DNA of 64,000 nucleotides from Acidobacteriota bacterium (GTDB lineage Bacteria; Acidobacteriota; Blastocatellia; HR10): NCBI GenBank assembly GCA_030550025.1, contig JAUQQC010000004.1, positions 238,401 to 302,400 of the forward strand, read 5' to 3'. Shown piece by piece: positions 1 to 8,919 of this stretch (position 1 is its first letter; each line of letters starts with the position of its first letter). The notes under the pieces were generated by a model. It saw only the letters and a program-made list of their open reading frames with translations, ran no database searches and was not told where the DNA came from. The position numbers and the translations under genes were made by a program.

Positions 1-1
1 C

Positions 2-1237
2 CCGGATCGCTCCGGCGTCGAGGTCCTTCAAGAGATCAGGCGAGCTTTCCCGCAGACGATCGTCCTCATGGTGACGGCCTTCAGCTCGATCGACTCGGCC
101 GTGGAAGCCGTGCGCCTGGGAGCGGATGATTATCTGAGTAAGCCGCTGCAGTTGGACGATGTGAAGATGCGGATCGAGCGCGCTCTGGAACGGCGGCGGC
201 TGCAAGCGCGCGTGGCCGATCTCCAACAGCAGCTCACCGAGCGCTATCGCTTCGGCAACATCATCGGCAAGAGCAAACCGATGCAGGAGCTGTTCCGCAT
301 CTTGGAGCGCGTGGCGCGCTCCTCGGCGACCGTCTTGATCGTCGGGCGCACGGGGACGGGGAAAGAGTTGGTCGCTCGCGCCATTCACTACAACAGTCCT
401 CGAGCGAACGGGCCGTTTGTGGATCTCAACTGCGGAGCATTGCCGGCGGAGCTGCTGGAAAGCGAACTCTTCGGTCACGTGCGCGGCGCGTTCACCGGAG
501 CGACCGAATCGAGGCCCGGATTGTTTGAGGTCGCGCATGGGGGCACGCTCTTTCTGGACGAGGTGGACGCGCTCAAGCCTGACCTGCAAGTGAAGCTTCT
601 GCGCGCGCTGCAGGAGAAGGTCATTCGCCGCGTGGGAGGGAGAGAGAACATCCCGGTGGACGTGCGCATCATCGCGGCGACGAATCGGGACCTTGAGGAG
701 GCCGTGCGTCGCGGCGAGTTTCGCGAGGACCTTTACTATCGGCTCAACGTCGTCACGCTCTACTTGCCCGAGCTGCGCGAGCGGCGCGAGGACATTCCGC
801 TTTTAGTCGAGCATTTCTTGATGCGGTACGCCCTTGAGAACGGGCAACCGGTACGGCGATTCTCCACCGAAGCCATGCGGCTGCTGATGAGTTATTCCTG
901 GCCGGGGAACGTGCGCGAGCTGCAAAACGCCGTCGAATACGCGCTCACCATGAGCAGTGAGCCCGTCCTCACGATTCGTGATCTCCCCCCGCACATCAGC
1001 GGAATCGCTCCACTGGAGCGGTCGGCGCCTCCGGAGCGCGAACCCCGCACTCTCGCGGAGGTGGAGAGGCGGCACATCTTGCGCGTCCTCGAGGAGACGG
1101 GAGGGAATCACGCGAAGGCTGCCGAGATCCTCGGCATTGATCGGCGCACGCTCTACCGCAAGCTCCAGAAGTACCAGATCCCGCTGGGATCTGCCTTGCG
1201 TGAGGGCCGTTCCATGGGAGCGTCGCATGAGGAGTGA
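2..1237 (+). CDS. NtrC-family sigma-54-dependent response regulator (5' partial)
   Basis: Two-component transcriptional activator that uses ATP hydrolysis to open sigma-54 RNA polymerase complexes. The reading frame is open from base 2, so the ATG at 68 is internal and the true start, with the phosphoacceptor Asp, lies left of the window. Visible are the end of the receiver domain (VTAFSS with the conserved Thr, and the SKP lysine), a central AAA+ domain with Walker A GRTGTGKE, the sigma-54 contact loop GAFTGA and Walker B LFLDEVD, and a C-terminal Fis-type helix-turn-helix (GNHAKAAEILGIDRRTLYRK). All catalytic motifs look intact. The stop overlaps the thiL start. Its sensor kinase and targets are not in the window; I saw no convincing -24/-12 promoter nearby. 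Confidence 0.95.
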   Translation, partial: PDRSGVEVLQEIRRAFPQTIVLMVTAFSSIDSAVEAVRLGADDYLSKPLQLDDVKMRIERALERRRLQARVADLQQQLTERYRFGNIIGKSKPMQELFRILERVARSSATVLIVGRTGTGKELVARAIHYNSPRANGPFVDLNCGALPAELLESELFGHVRGAFTGATESRPGLFEVAHGGTLFLDEVDALKPDLQVKLLRALQEKVIRRVGGRENIPVDVRIIAATNRDLEEAVRRGEFREDLYYRLNVVTLYLPELRERREDIPLLVEHFLMRYALENGQPVRRFSTEAMRLLMSYSWPGNVRELQNAVEYALTMSSEPVLTIRDLPPHISGIAPLERSAPPEREPRTLAEVERRHILRVLEETGGNHAKAAEILGIDRRTLYRKLQKYQIPLGSALREGRSMGASHEE

Positions 1238-2228
1238 GCTCCAGTGGGTCCGCAAGATTCGGGAGATGGCGCGTCGCTTCGCTCCTGAGATCGTCACGGG
1301 GATTGGCGATGATGCCGCGATCCTCAAGCGCTCTTCGGGGAAGTGGTGGTTGGTGACGACGGATGCCTTGATCGAGGGCGTCCACTTTCGCCGCGAGTAC
1401 ACGCCGGCGCAGCTGCTCGGCCACAAAGCGCTCGCCGTGAATCTGAGCGACATCGCCGCGATGGGAGGACGACCTCGGTTCTTCTTGCTCTCGCTCGCCA
1501 TCCCCGAGGACCTCGACGACACATATGTGGAGGGCTTTTTGGAAGGGATCGTGGCGGCGGCCGACCGCTACGCCGTGGTCCTCATCGGCGGGAACCTCGC
1601 GGCGTCGCCTCAGGGACTCAGCGCACACGTGACCGTCATCGGCGAGTGCGCGGCGCATCGAGCCGTGCGCCGCGATGGTGCCATGCCTGGGGAGGCGATC
1701 TACGTCACTGGACGACTTGGGCTGTCGGCTCTGGGACTGCAGTTGTTGGCCGCCGGATACCGGTTGAGCGATGAGCTGCCGGAACCGCTGCGGCGCCCGA
1801 TCCTGGCGCATCTGGCGCCGGAGCCCCGGCTTTCACTCGCTCAGCATTTGGCTGAGGGGGGCGTGGCCCGCGCGATGATTGACCTGAGCGATGGTCTCTC
1901 TTCCGATCTCCGCCGTCTGTGCGAGGAGAGTCGCGTTGGAGCCGTGCTCTACGCCGAGGCACTCCCTCTGGTCGCGGAAGCGAGTGAATTCGGCGCCGAT
2001 CCCCTGGCACTCGCCTTGCACGGAGGGGAGGATTACGAACTGCTCTTCACCGTGAGGGAGGACCACATACCGCGTCTTGAGGAAGTGCGGGGGCAATTCC
2101 CCGATCTTCCGCTGAGCTGTATCGGGCGCACGATCTCAGACCCCGGTCACGTGTATCTGGAGCATGCTGGGCATCGAGAGCCACTCGCCCCGCGCGGATA
2201 CGACCATTTCTTGCGCCGAAGCGGTTAG
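1227..2228 (+). CDS. thiL: Thiamine-monophosphate kinase
   Basis: Phosphorylates thiamine monophosphate to thiamine pyrophosphate with ATP, the last step of cofactor synthesis, in the cytoplasm. The N-terminal GIGDDAAIL motif, TTDALIEGVHF, NLSDIAAMGG, the DLSDGLSSDL segment and the HGGEDYELLFT motif follow the ThiL/PurM-like fold. The ORF track begins at 957, but that part is a shadow of the regulator; the ATG at 1227 gives 333 residues, the usual ThiL length, with GGGAG upstream. It overlaps the regulator stop by 11 bases, so the two are probably co-transcribed. No other thiamine gene is present. The family's usual GGDT is replaced by GGNL here, a minor variation. Confidence 0.95.
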   Translation: MRSELQWVRKIREMARRFAPEIVTGIGDDAAILKRSSGKWWLVTTDALIEGVHFRREYTPAQLLGHKALAVNLSDIAAMGGRPRFFLLSLAIPEDLDDTYVEGFLEGIVAAADRYAVVLIGGNLAASPQGLSAHVTVIGECAAHRAVRRDGAMPGEAIYVTGRLGLSALGLQLLAAGYRLSDELPEPLRRPILAHLAPEPRLSLAQHLAEGGVARAMIDLSDGLSSDLRRLCEESRVGAVLYAEALPLVAEASEFGADPLALALHGGEDYELLFTVREDHIPRLEEVRGQFPDLPLSCIGRTISDPGHVYLEHAGHREPLAPRGYDHFLRRSG

Positions 2229-2292
2229 CGTTTCCGTCGAAAGGCATGCTTCTCTCTTGGCAGCGAACAAGCTGCACGGTGATGGACGAGGA

Positions 2293-2315
2293 GGGGCGCC
2301 CGCGCCGCGCGCCCC
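2293..2315. terminator. GC-rich hairpin between convergent thiL and FKBP genes
   Basis: GGGGCGC and GCGCCCC form a perfect 7-bp stem with a 9-base loop between the stops of thiL and the convergent FKBP gene. There is no T-run on either side, so intrinsic termination would be weak. Position is the main support. Confidence 0.3.
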
Positions 2316-2336
2316 GGTGAAGCGATCGCCCCGCCT

Positions 2337-2768
2337 TCAGGCGATCGAGATGAGCTCGATGTCGAAGATGAGCGTTTGCCCCGCGAGCGGATGATTGGCG
2401 TCGAGCGTCACCGTATCCTCGGTGAGTTTCGCCACCGTGATGGGGATCACTCGCCCAGATTCCGTATGCAGCTCCAGGGTCATGCCTTCTACCAATTCGA
2501 AATCCACGTGCAGCTCCGAGCGCGGCACCTCCTTGACGAACTCCTCGATGTAGACCCCATAGGCTTCCTCGGGGGGGATCTCGACGGTCTTCTTCTCTCC
2601 GACCTGCATGCCGATGACGGCGCGCTCGAAGCCAGGGATCACCATTCCGGCACCGATGACGAACTCCAGAGGTTCACCGCCCTCCGAGGAATCGAAGACG
2701 AACCCGTCACGTAAGCGCCCCGTGTAATGAACGCGCACGATGCTTCCTTTCTCGGCTCTTTGGCCCAT
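2337..2768 (-). CDS. FKBP-type peptidyl-prolyl isomerase, SlyD-like
   Basis: Cis-trans prolyl isomerase and probable folding chaperone in the cytoplasm (no signal peptide). The N-terminal half has the FKBP core (VRVHYTGRLRDGFVFDSS, IPGFERAVIGM, EEAYG), interrupted by the insert-in-flap domain typical of SlyD, and ends with the LAGQTLIFDIEL strand. At 143 residues it lacks the His/Cys-rich metal-binding tail of E. coli SlyD, as many non-enteric homologues do. The start is supported by AAAGGAGAGGTGAAG just upstream. The gene converges with thiL. Its leader of about 110 nt contains a terminator-like hairpin and alternative pairings (separate entry). Activity is inferred from family only. Confidence 0.93.
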   Translation of the reverse strand: MGQRAEKGSIVRVHYTGRLRDGFVFDSSEGGEPLEFVIGAGMVIPGFERAVIGMQVGEKKTVEIPPEEAYGVYIEEFVKEVPRSELHVDFELVEGMTLELHTESGRVIPITVAKLTEDTVTLDANHPLAGQTLIFDIELISIA

Positions 2769-2790
2769 TCTTCACCTCTCCTTTACTCTC

Positions 2791-2807
2791 GACGCTCTCG
2801 GAGCGTC
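2791..2807 (-). promoter_or_regulatory. Small perfect hairpin near the FKBP ribosome-binding site
   Basis: GACGCTC-tcg-GAGCGTC is a 7-bp perfect inverted repeat with a 3-base loop, ending about 10 bases before the AGGAGAGG ribosome-binding site of the FKBP gene. It could insulate or modulate translation, or be part of the wider structured leader. Confidence 0.4.
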
Positions 2808-2810
2808 AAA

Positions 2811-2880
2811 GAAAAATCGGCTCATAACCCGTCGAGGGTCATGAGCCAGGCTTCACTCAAAACCCGCAACGGTTATGACC
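2811..2880 (-). promoter_or_regulatory. Attenuator-like structured leader of the FKBP gene
   Basis: Read on the minus strand, four segments occur in order: GGTCATAACC (2880-2871), GGGTTTTGAG (2865-2856), GGCTCATGACCC (2847-2836) and GGGTTATGAGCC (2830-2819). Segments 3 and 4 make a 12-bp stem with one G-U pair, followed by GATTTTTC, an intrinsic-terminator shape lying before, not after, the gene. Segment 1 pairs with 2 (one mismatch), and the alternatives 1:4 (TCATAACC/GGTTATGA) and 2:3 also pair. This is the architecture of a transcription attenuator. No ligand or known riboswitch class was recognised. Confidence 0.5.
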
Positions 2881-2887
2881 GGGCGAG

Positions 2888-2916
2888 AGTATAGCATCAT
2901 CGCGGCCCGGGTGCAA
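2888..2916 (-). promoter_or_regulatory. Putative sigma-70-type promoter of the FKBP gene
   Basis: On the minus strand TTGCAC (-35, 3/6 matches) is followed after exactly 17 bases by TATACT (-10, 5/6). The predicted start near 2881 places transcription initiation right before the first pairing segment of the attenuator-like leader. Confidence 0.5.
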
Positions 2917-2987
2917 TCGGGCTGGGGATCGAGCGCTTGAGGCATTCGCTTGGCGAACGTCTCGGCGATATGCTAAGGTTTCCCCGC

Positions 2988-4025
2988 ATGCGACGCATCA
3001 CCTATCGCGATGCTGGCGTAGACATCGAGGCCGCGCGCGCGGCGAAAGCAACCATCAAGCGGCTCGCCCGGACGACGTTCACTCCCGAGGTCTTGATGGA
3101 CATTGGGGGATTCGGCGCTCTCTTCCGCGCCGATCTCTCCGCGTATCGCGATCCCGTCCTCGTCTCCAGCGTGGATGGCGTGGGGACGAAGCTGAAGATC
3201 GCCGCTTTGGCTGGGCGGCATGACTCGGTCGGATACGATATCGTGGCCCATTGCGTGAACGATATCCTCGTGCATGGAGCGCGGCCGCTCTTCTTCCTGG
3301 ATTACATCGCCATGGGGCGGCTTGTGCCGGACGTCGTCGCGCGGATCGTCGAAGGGATCGTGCGGGGGTGTCGCGAATCCGGCTGTGCGCTCGTCGGGGG
3401 AGAGACCGCTGAGATGCCCGGCGTCTATGCGCCCGGCGAATACGATCTGGTCGGATTCATCGTGGGAATCGTCGAACGCCATCGTCTCCTGGACGGTCAG
3501 CGCATTGAGCCCGGGGACGTCGTACTCGGCCTCCCTTCGTCCGGCCTCCATACGAACGGCTACAGCTTGGCCCGAAAGCTCTTCTTCGAGGTCGCTGGAT
3601 GGACGCTCGACACGTATGTGGAGGAGTTAGGGGGGACCGTCGGCGACGAGTTGCTCAAACCGCATCGGAATTATCTTCCCGTGCTCATCGGCTTTGTGGA
3701 GAGGGGGATCGTGAAGGGGCTTGTGCACATCACCGGTGGCGGCTTTCTGGAGAATATCCCGCGCCTCCTTCCCGAAGGCTGCGTCGTGGAGATCGAAGAG
3801 GGGAAGTGGCCGATCCTTCCCATATTCCGCGTGCTCCAGCGTTTGGGGAATCTCGAGCCGCAGGAGATGTATCGTACGTTCAACATGGGGATCGGCATGA
3901 TGGTGATCGTCGCCGCCACGGACGTCCCGACGGTCCTCGAAGATCTCCGCCGTCTGGGGGAGCCCGGATACGTGATCGGGCGCGTCACGGCGGGCGAGCG
4001 AAACGTCGTAATCAGCTTCTCCTGA
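2988..4025 (+). CDS. purM: Phosphoribosylformylglycinamidine cyclo-ligase
   Basis: Makes aminoimidazole ribotide from FGAM with ATP, step five of purine synthesis, as a cytoplasmic dimer. The sequence shows SSVDGVGTKLK, HCVNDILVHGARPLFFLDY, GGETAEMPGVY and LPSSGLHTNGYSLARK, all PurM signatures. The track ORF opens at 2937; I prefer the ATG at 2988 (345 residues, the normal PurM size) because AAGG sits about ten bases upstream and the extra residues are not family-like. purN follows after 3 bases, so the two form an operon. purD lies 25 kb away on the other strand, and no other purine genes are seen. Confidence 0.96.
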   Translation: MRRITYRDAGVDIEAARAAKATIKRLARTTFTPEVLMDIGGFGALFRADLSAYRDPVLVSSVDGVGTKLKIAALAGRHDSVGYDIVAHCVNDILVHGARPLFFLDYIAMGRLVPDVVARIVEGIVRGCRESGCALVGGETAEMPGVYAPGEYDLVGFIVGIVERHRLLDGQRIEPGDVVLGLPSSGLHTNGYSLARKLFFEVAGWTLDTYVEELGGTVGDELLKPHRNYLPVLIGFVERGIVKGLVHITGGGFLENIPRLLPEGCVVEIEEGKWPILPIFRVLQRLGNLEPQEMYRTFNMGIGMMVIVAATDVPTVLEDLRRLGEPGYVIGRVTAGERNVVISFS

Positions 4026-4028
4026 GGT

Positions 4029-4664
4029 ATGGGCGAGAAGAAGAAGATCGGCATCTTGATCTCCGGTCGCGGATCGAACATGCTCGCGCTGATTGAGGCG
4101 ACCGAGCGCGGGGAATTGGATGCGGAAGTCGCCGTCGTCATCAGCAATGTCGAAGAGGCTCCGGGTTTGGAGAAGGCACGCGCGCATGGCGTCGAGGCGC
4201 TCGTCATCAGCCATAAGGGGTTGAGTCGCGAGGAGCATGAGCGGCGTATCGTGGCCGAGCTGAAGAAGCGTCAGGTCGAGTTGGTCTGCTTGGCGGGATA
4301 CATGCGGTTGTTGAGCCCATATTTCCTCAGCGAGTTCCCCGGGCGCGTCCTGAACATCCATCCATCGCTTCTGCCCGCCTTCCCGGGGCTGGAAGCGCAG
4401 CGCCAGGCCCTCGAATACGGGGTCAAGTTCTCCGGCTGCACCGTTCACTTCGTGGACGAGAAGATGGATCATGGCCCGATCATCTTGCAAGCGGTCGTCC
4501 CCGTGTACGATGACGATACGGTGGAGACGCTTTCGGCGCGCATCTTGGCCGAAGAACACCGGCTGTACGCGCAAGCGGTCGCTCTCGTCCTCAGCGGGAA
4601 TTATCGTATCGAGGGGAGGCGCGTGCTCCTAGGGCGAGCGCGCGACATCGGCCAGTCGCGGTGA
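4029..4664 (+). CDS. purN: Phosphoribosylglycinamide formyltransferase
   Basis: Transfers a formyl group from 10-formyl-THF to GAR in purine synthesis. The N-terminal LISGRGSNM phosphate loop and the catalytic NIHPSLLPAFPG (Asn and His) and DHGPII (Asp) motifs are intact. The 211 residues match the family, and the ATG lies 3 bases after the purM stop, indicating translational coupling. This is the folate-dependent PurN type, not the formate-dependent PurT. Confidence 0.96.
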   Translation: MGEKKKIGILISGRGSNMLALIEATERGELDAEVAVVISNVEEAPGLEKARAHGVEALVISHKGLSREEHERRIVAELKKRQVELVCLAGYMRLLSPYFLSEFPGRVLNIHPSLLPAFPGLEAQRQALEYGVKFSGCTVHFVDEKMDHGPIILQAVVPVYDDDTVETLSARILAEEHRLYAQAVALVLSGNYRIEGRRVLLGRARDIGQSR

Positions 4665-4746
4665 TCGCGCGCGGCGGAAAGCGGGCCCGTGACCTCATCG
4701 TCCGAACCATTCTGCTGCTTCAGTCCGTGCGTCGGACGCCTTGCCT

Positions 4747-4786
4747 CTCCGCGAAGGCCTCTGCTAGGGTTTTCCGCTTCGCGGAG
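4747..4786 (+). promoter_or_regulatory. Long inverted repeat in front of the biotin operon
   Basis: CTCCGCGAAG (4747-4756) and CTTCGCGGAG (4777-4786) are perfect 10-bp arms around a 20-base spacer, ending 11 bases before the bioB ATG. The 40-bp span resembles the footprint of the E. coli bio operator, but the arms do not match the BirA (TTGTAAACC) or BioR sequences I know. TTGCCT (4741) and TAGGGT (4765) are a weak promoter pair 18 bases apart. It may be an operator or an mRNA hairpin covering the start region. Confidence 0.45.
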
Positions 4787-4797
4787 ACGGCGGGGTT

Positions 4798-5775
4798 ATG
4801 AATGACGCGGAGATTCGTTACGACTGGACGCTCTCGGAGATCGAATCCATTTACACGCTGCCTCTGCCCGAGCTGGTTTTTCGCGCGCAGGGTGTTCATC
4901 GTCGCTTTCATCGCCCGGATGAGGTGCAGGCGTGCGCGCTCTTGAGCATCAAGACGGGAGGATGTCCCGAAGATTGTGCCTATTGTCCGCAGTCGGCACA
5001 TTATCGCACGGGCGTCGTGCGCACGGATTTGCTGTCGGTCGAGGAAGTGGTCGCGGCTGCTCAAGCCGCACGAGAGCGAGGCGCGACGCGGTTCTGCATG
5101 GGCGCGGCTTGGCGCGAAGTTCCTTCGGGGCTTCCGTTCGAGCGCGTGTTGGAGATGGTGCGACGCGTGCGGGCGCTTGGTCTGCAAGTGTGTTGCACGC
5201 TGGGGATGCTCACCGAGGAACAAGCGCAGGCGCTCGCGGCAGCCGGGTTGACGGCCTATAACCACAACCTCGACACGTCGCCGGAATACTACGGCCGCAT
5301 CATCACGACGCGTACGTACCAGGACCGATTGACGACCCTCGAGCGCGTGCGGCGCGCGGGCATTCGGGTGTGCTGTGGCGGGATCATCGGTATGGGCGAG
5401 AGCCGAAGGGATCGGTATCGCTTGCTGGAGCAATTGGCCACCCAGCGACCGCATCCCGAGAGCGTCCCCATCAATCTGCTCGTGCGCGTGGCAGGGACGC
5501 CGCTGGCGGATGCGCCGTCGGTAGATGTGTTCGAGCTGGTGCGGATGATCGCGACCGCGCGGATCCTGATGCCTGCTTCCGTCGTGCGATTGAGTGCGGG
5601 TCGGCTCTCGCTCTCGGACGAAGCGCAAGCTCTGTGTTTACTCGCCGGGGCGAACTCGATCTTCATCGGCGAGCGATTGCTCACGACGCCGAATCCCTTG
5701 CCGGATCGAGATCGCGCGCTGCTGGAACGGTTGGGGATGCGGTTTCAGGAGCAAGGGGGCGATGGGGCATCTTGA
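4798..5775 (+). CDS. bioB: Biotin synthase
   Basis: Radical-SAM enzyme that inserts sulfur into dethiobiotin to give biotin. [11 protein letters not shown] carries the CxxxCxxC motif for the [4Fe-4S] cluster; the [2Fe-2S] ligands are represented by FCMGAA, VCCTLGM and [11 protein letters not shown], and the RLSAGR arginine is present. [12 protein letters not shown] is a BioB hallmark. At 325 residues it is full length. It starts a bioB-bioF-bioD-bioA string in which the stop and start of successive genes overlap or nearly touch. No bioC, bioH or bioW is in the window, so the pimeloyl source must be elsewhere. Confidence 0.97.
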   Translation: MNDAEIRYDWTLSEIESIYTLPLPELVFRAQGVHRRFHRPDEVQACALLSIKTGGCPEDCAYCPQSAHYRTGVVRTDLLSVEEVVAAAQAARERGATRFCMGAAWREVPSGLPFERVLEMVRRVRALGLQVCCTLGMLTEEQAQALAAAGLTAYNHNLDTSPEYYGRIITTRTYQDRLTTLERVRRAGIRVCCGGIIGMGESRRDRYRLLEQLATQRPHPESVPINLLVRVAGTPLADAPSVDVFELVRMIATARILMPASVVRLSAGRLSLSDEAQALCLLAGANSIFIGERLLTTPNPLPDRDRALLERLGMRFQEQGGDGAS

Positions 5776-6901
5776 GGCACTGCGTCAGCGCGTGCTCGCG
5801 CGGTTGGTCGAGTGGGAGGCGGCGGGGCTCAAACGATCGCTGCGTCCGCCGTCGGGGATTGACCTCTCCTCGAATGACTATTTGGGCTTGGCGACGCATC
5901 CGCGTCTGGTGCGGCGTTTCGTGGAAGCCCTTCGGATCTACGGCTGCGGGGCGACGGCCTCGCGCTTGCTCCGCGGTCATCGCGAGATCTTCACCGATGT
6001 CGAGCGCCGGTTCGCCGCGTTCAAAGGGACAGAAGCCGCGCTCTACTTCGCGAGCGGCTATGCCGCGAATCTCGGTGTCCTCACGACGTTCTTGGAGTCC
6101 GGTGACGTCGTTTTCTCTGACGAACGGAATCACGCGAGCTTGATCGACGGCATGCGCTTGACGCGCGCGCGGCGCGTCATCTTCCCGCATCGGGATGTAG
6201 CAGCGCTGGCGCGCTTGCTGCGTTCGGAACAAGGCCCCGGGCAGAAATTCCTCGTCACCGAATCCCTCTTCAGCATGGACGGAGACCGCGCACCGCTTCG
6301 GGAATATGCTGCTTTATGTCGCGAGACGCAAACGGCCTTGATCGTGGATGAGGCGCATGCGGTCGGGATCTACGGTGAGCGCGGGAGCGGATTGATCGAG
6401 GAGATGGGGGTGGCCGATGCGGTGTTCCTCTCGATCAACACGGCGGGGAAGGCACTTGGGGTCTGCGGGGCATTCGTCGCCGGTCCAGCGTGGGCTGTGG
6501 AGTATCTGATCCAGCGGGCGCGCCCCTTCGTCTTCTCGACGGCGCCGCCGCCAGCGCTCATGGCTGCGCTCGATGAAGCGATCACGCTCATCATCGAAGA
6601 ACCCGAGCGGCGTGCGCGGGTGCGCGCGAACGCTCGCCGGCTTCGGGAACAGCTCGTCGCGAGAGGGATCGTCCTCCCTTTGGAGGATTCGCCGATCATC
6701 CCGGTGATTCTCGGCGAGAGCGAGCGCGCCGTGGCCGTCGCGGCGGCGTTGCAAGAGGAGGGATTCGACGTGCGCGCGATTCGTCCGCCGACGGTTCCCG
6801 CCGGGACGGCGCGGCTGCGCGTCTCGGTCAACGTGCAGGTGGATGAGACGATCGCCGCGCGATTCGCCTCCGCGCTGGCACGGATTTTGAAAAGCTGCTG
6901 A
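5762..6901 (+). CDS. bioF: 8-amino-7-oxononanoate synthase
   Basis: PLP enzyme condensing pimeloyl-ACP or -CoA with L-alanine, the first ring-forming step of biotin synthesis. It shows [35 protein letters not shown] and the PLP-lysine region [12 protein letters not shown]. The ORF track runs from 5594, but the first 56 residues are out-of-frame shadow of bioB; the ATG at 5762 overlaps the bioB stop by 14 bases and yields 379 residues, the expected length. Translation is probably coupled to bioB. Confidence 0.95.
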   Translation: MGHLEALRQRVLARLVEWEAAGLKRSLRPPSGIDLSSNDYLGLATHPRLVRRFVEALRIYGCGATASRLLRGHREIFTDVERRFAAFKGTEAALYFASGYAANLGVLTTFLESGDVVFSDERNHASLIDGMRLTRARRVIFPHRDVAALARLLRSEQGPGQKFLVTESLFSMDGDRAPLREYAALCRETQTALIVDEAHAVGIYGERGSGLIEEMGVADAVFLSINTAGKALGVCGAFVAGPAWAVEYLIQRARPFVFSTAPPPALMAALDEAITLIIEEPERRARVRANARRLREQLVARGIVLPLEDSPIIPVILGESERAVAVAAALQEEGFDVRAIRPPTVPAGTARLRVSVNVQVDETIAARFASALARILKSC

Positions 6902-6913
6902 GTCGAGGGAACG

Positions 6914-7579
6914 ATGAGGCGCGGGGTGTTCGTCACGGGCACGGATACGAACGTGGGGAAGACCGTCGTCGCCGCGGCGCTCTTTCATCGGTATCGTCGC
7001 GAAGTCTCGCTCTGTTATTGGAAGCCCGTGCAAACGGGGATCGAGCGGGATGATGATACAGCGACGGTACGCGCGTTGGGGATGTGTGCCGAGCGCGAAG
7101 TCTTCGATCAAGGAGTACGGTTGCCGCGTCCGGTCTCTCCGCATCTGGCCGCGCGCTGGGCGGGCGTGCGCATCGCGGTGTCATCGCTTCGGGAGTTATG
7201 GGATCGTGCGCCCGCTGATGTCCGGTGGATCGTGGAGGGAGCGGGAGGGGTTCTGGTCCCACTCAATGAGACGGAGCGGATCGTGGACCTGGTGCGCGCG
7301 CTCGCGTTGCCCGTCCTCATCGTCGCGCGTTCGACGCTGGGGACGATCAATCATACGCTTCTCACCTTGGAAGCCGTGCGCCATCGCTCGGTTCCCGTCG
7401 TGGGCGTCGTCATGGTTGGACCTCCCGATCGAGAGAATCGCCGAGCTATCGAGGCCTACGGTGACGTCGCCGTGCTCGGCGAGATGCCGACTTTCAATCC
7501 CCTCACGGCAGAAGCGCTCCGCGCGTGGGCGGAGGCGGAGTTGGATCCGGATGGGCGACTTGGGGAGTGGTGGAGATGA
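6914..7579 (+). CDS. bioD: ATP-dependent dethiobiotin synthetase
   Basis: Closes the ureido ring of dethiobiotin from DAPA, CO2 and ATP. The N-terminal P-loop GTDTNVGKT, the substrate motif KPVQTGI and EGAGGVLVPL match BioD. Length (221 residues) is normal. It lies 12 bases after bioF, and its TGA overlaps the bioA ATG (ATGA), so it is a middle gene of the biotin operon. Confidence 0.96.
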   Translation: MRRGVFVTGTDTNVGKTVVAAALFHRYRREVSLCYWKPVQTGIERDDDTATVRALGMCAEREVFDQGVRLPRPVSPHLAARWAGVRIAVSSLRELWDRAPADVRWIVEGAGGVLVPLNETERIVDLVRALALPVLIVARSTLGTINHTLLTLEAVRHRSVPVVGVVMVGPPDRENRRAIEAYGDVAVLGEMPTFNPLTAEALRAWAEAELDPDGRLGEWWR

Positions 7580-8916
7580 GCGATCTGATCACGCGCGATC
7601 GCCGACATCTGTGGCATCCGTACACGCAGATGCTGACGGCGCCGCCGCCGCTGCCGATCGCACGCGGCGAGGGGGTGTATCTCTACACCGAAGATGGGCG
7701 GCGCGTGCTCGATGGCATCTCCTCCTGGTGGGTGAACATTCACGGGCATAGCCATCCGAGGCTCAACGAAGCGCTCGCGCGACAGGCGCGGGAGCTGGAG
7801 CACGTCATCTTCGCCGGATGCACGCATCGGCCGGCCGTCGAATTGGCCGAGCGGCTGGTGGAGATTTTGCCTCCCGGCCTCACGCGCATCTTCTATTCCG
7901 ACAACGGCTCGACGGCCGTGGAGGTGGCGCTCAAGATGGCGTTTCAATATTGGCAGAATCGGGGGCATCCCGAGCGACGCGTCTTCGTCGCGCTGCATCA
8001 TGCCTATCACGGCGACACCTTCGGCGCGATGTCCGTGAGCGAGGCTTCGGTGTTCACCACGCCCTTTGCGCCCTTGTTGTTTCCCGTGCGTCGGGCGCAC
8101 GCGCCGTATTGCTACCGATGCCCTCTGGGGTTGACGCGTCCGAGTTGTCAGATCGCTTGCTTGGGCGATCTCGAACGCGTGTTGCGCGAGGAGGAAGGAC
8201 GCGTCGCGGCAGTGATCATCGAGCCGATGCTCCAAGGGGCGGGGGGAATGATCGTCTGGCCGGTCGAGTTTTTGGCCGGCGTGCGACGACTTTGCGATCG
8301 GTTCGGCACGTTGCTCATCGCTGATGAAGTCCTGACGGGATTCGGGCGAACGGGGCGCATGTTCGCTTGCGAGCATGCCGGCGTGCGTCCGGACCTCCTG
8401 TGTCTGTCGAAAGCGATCACCGGGGGGTATCTCCCCCTGGGCGTGACGGCGACGACGGAAGAGGTCTACGAAGCCTTCCTCAGCGAGGATCGGCGCCGGA
8501 CGTTCTTTCACGGCCACTCGTATACGGCCAACCCGTTGGCCTGTGCCGTCGCCATCGCGAGCTTGGAGATCTTTCGCGAAGAGGGGACACTCGCTCGCAT
8601 TGCGATCTTGGAGAGACAGCTTCGCGCTCGGTTGGAACCGATGCGCGCGTTCCCGCACGTCGGGGATGTGCGCGTCATCGGCGGCGTGGGGATCGTGGAG
8701 CTGGTGCGGGAGAAGCGGACGAAAGCGGCCGAAGGGTATCTCGATCGCGTGGGTCCGATGCTCGCTGCCGAATTTTTGCGTCGCGGGTTGCTGTTGCGTC
8801 CCCTGGGGAGCGTGCTCTACTTCATGCCGCCGTATGTCATCACGGACTCGGAGGCGGAGTGGGCTCTGGATCAGATCGCCGAAGTCCTCGCTCGGTGGCG
8901 CTGGCCGTCGGCGTAG
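7576..8916 (+). CDS. bioA: Adenosylmethionine-8-amino-7-oxononanoate aminotransferase
   Basis: Class III PLP aminotransferase making DAPA from KAPA with SAM as amino donor. Motifs: SSWWVNIHGHSHPRLNEALARQ, YSDNGSTAVEVALKMA, HGDTFGAMS-type segment, ADEVLTGFGRTG, and SKAITGGYLPLG with the PLP lysine. The ATG at 7576 is chosen over the track start at 7525 because it gives the standard N-terminus, sits behind GGGGAGTGGTGGAG and shares ATGA with the bioD stop. It has 446 residues and ends the operon; the next gene converges on it with a 3-base gap. Confidence 0.95.
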   Translation: MSDLITRDRRHLWHPYTQMLTAPPPLPIARGEGVYLYTEDGRRVLDGISSWWVNIHGHSHPRLNEALARQARELEHVIFAGCTHRPAVELAERLVEILPPGLTRIFYSDNGSTAVEVALKMAFQYWQNRGHPERRVFVALHHAYHGDTFGAMSVSEASVFTTPFAPLLFPVRRAHAPYCYRCPLGLTRPSCQIACLGDLERVLREEEGRVAAVIIEPMLQGAGGMIVWPVEFLAGVRRLCDRFGTLLIADEVLTGFGRTGRMFACEHAGVRPDLLCLSKAITGGYLPLGVTATTEEVYEAFLSEDRRRTFFHGHSYTANPLACAVAIASLEIFREEGTLARIAILERQLRARLEPMRAFPHVGDVRVIGGVGIVELVREKRTKAAEGYLDRVGPMLAAEFLRRGLLLRPLGSVLYFMPPYVITDSEAEWALDQIAEVLARWRWPSA

Positions 8917-8919
8917 CCA

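Noticed and set aside
2819-2847. tRNA-Met-like anticodon arm (CTCATAA)
   Set aside because: Only the CTCATAACCC word resembles the tRNA-Met anticodon loop; no D-arm, T-arm or acceptor stem is present.
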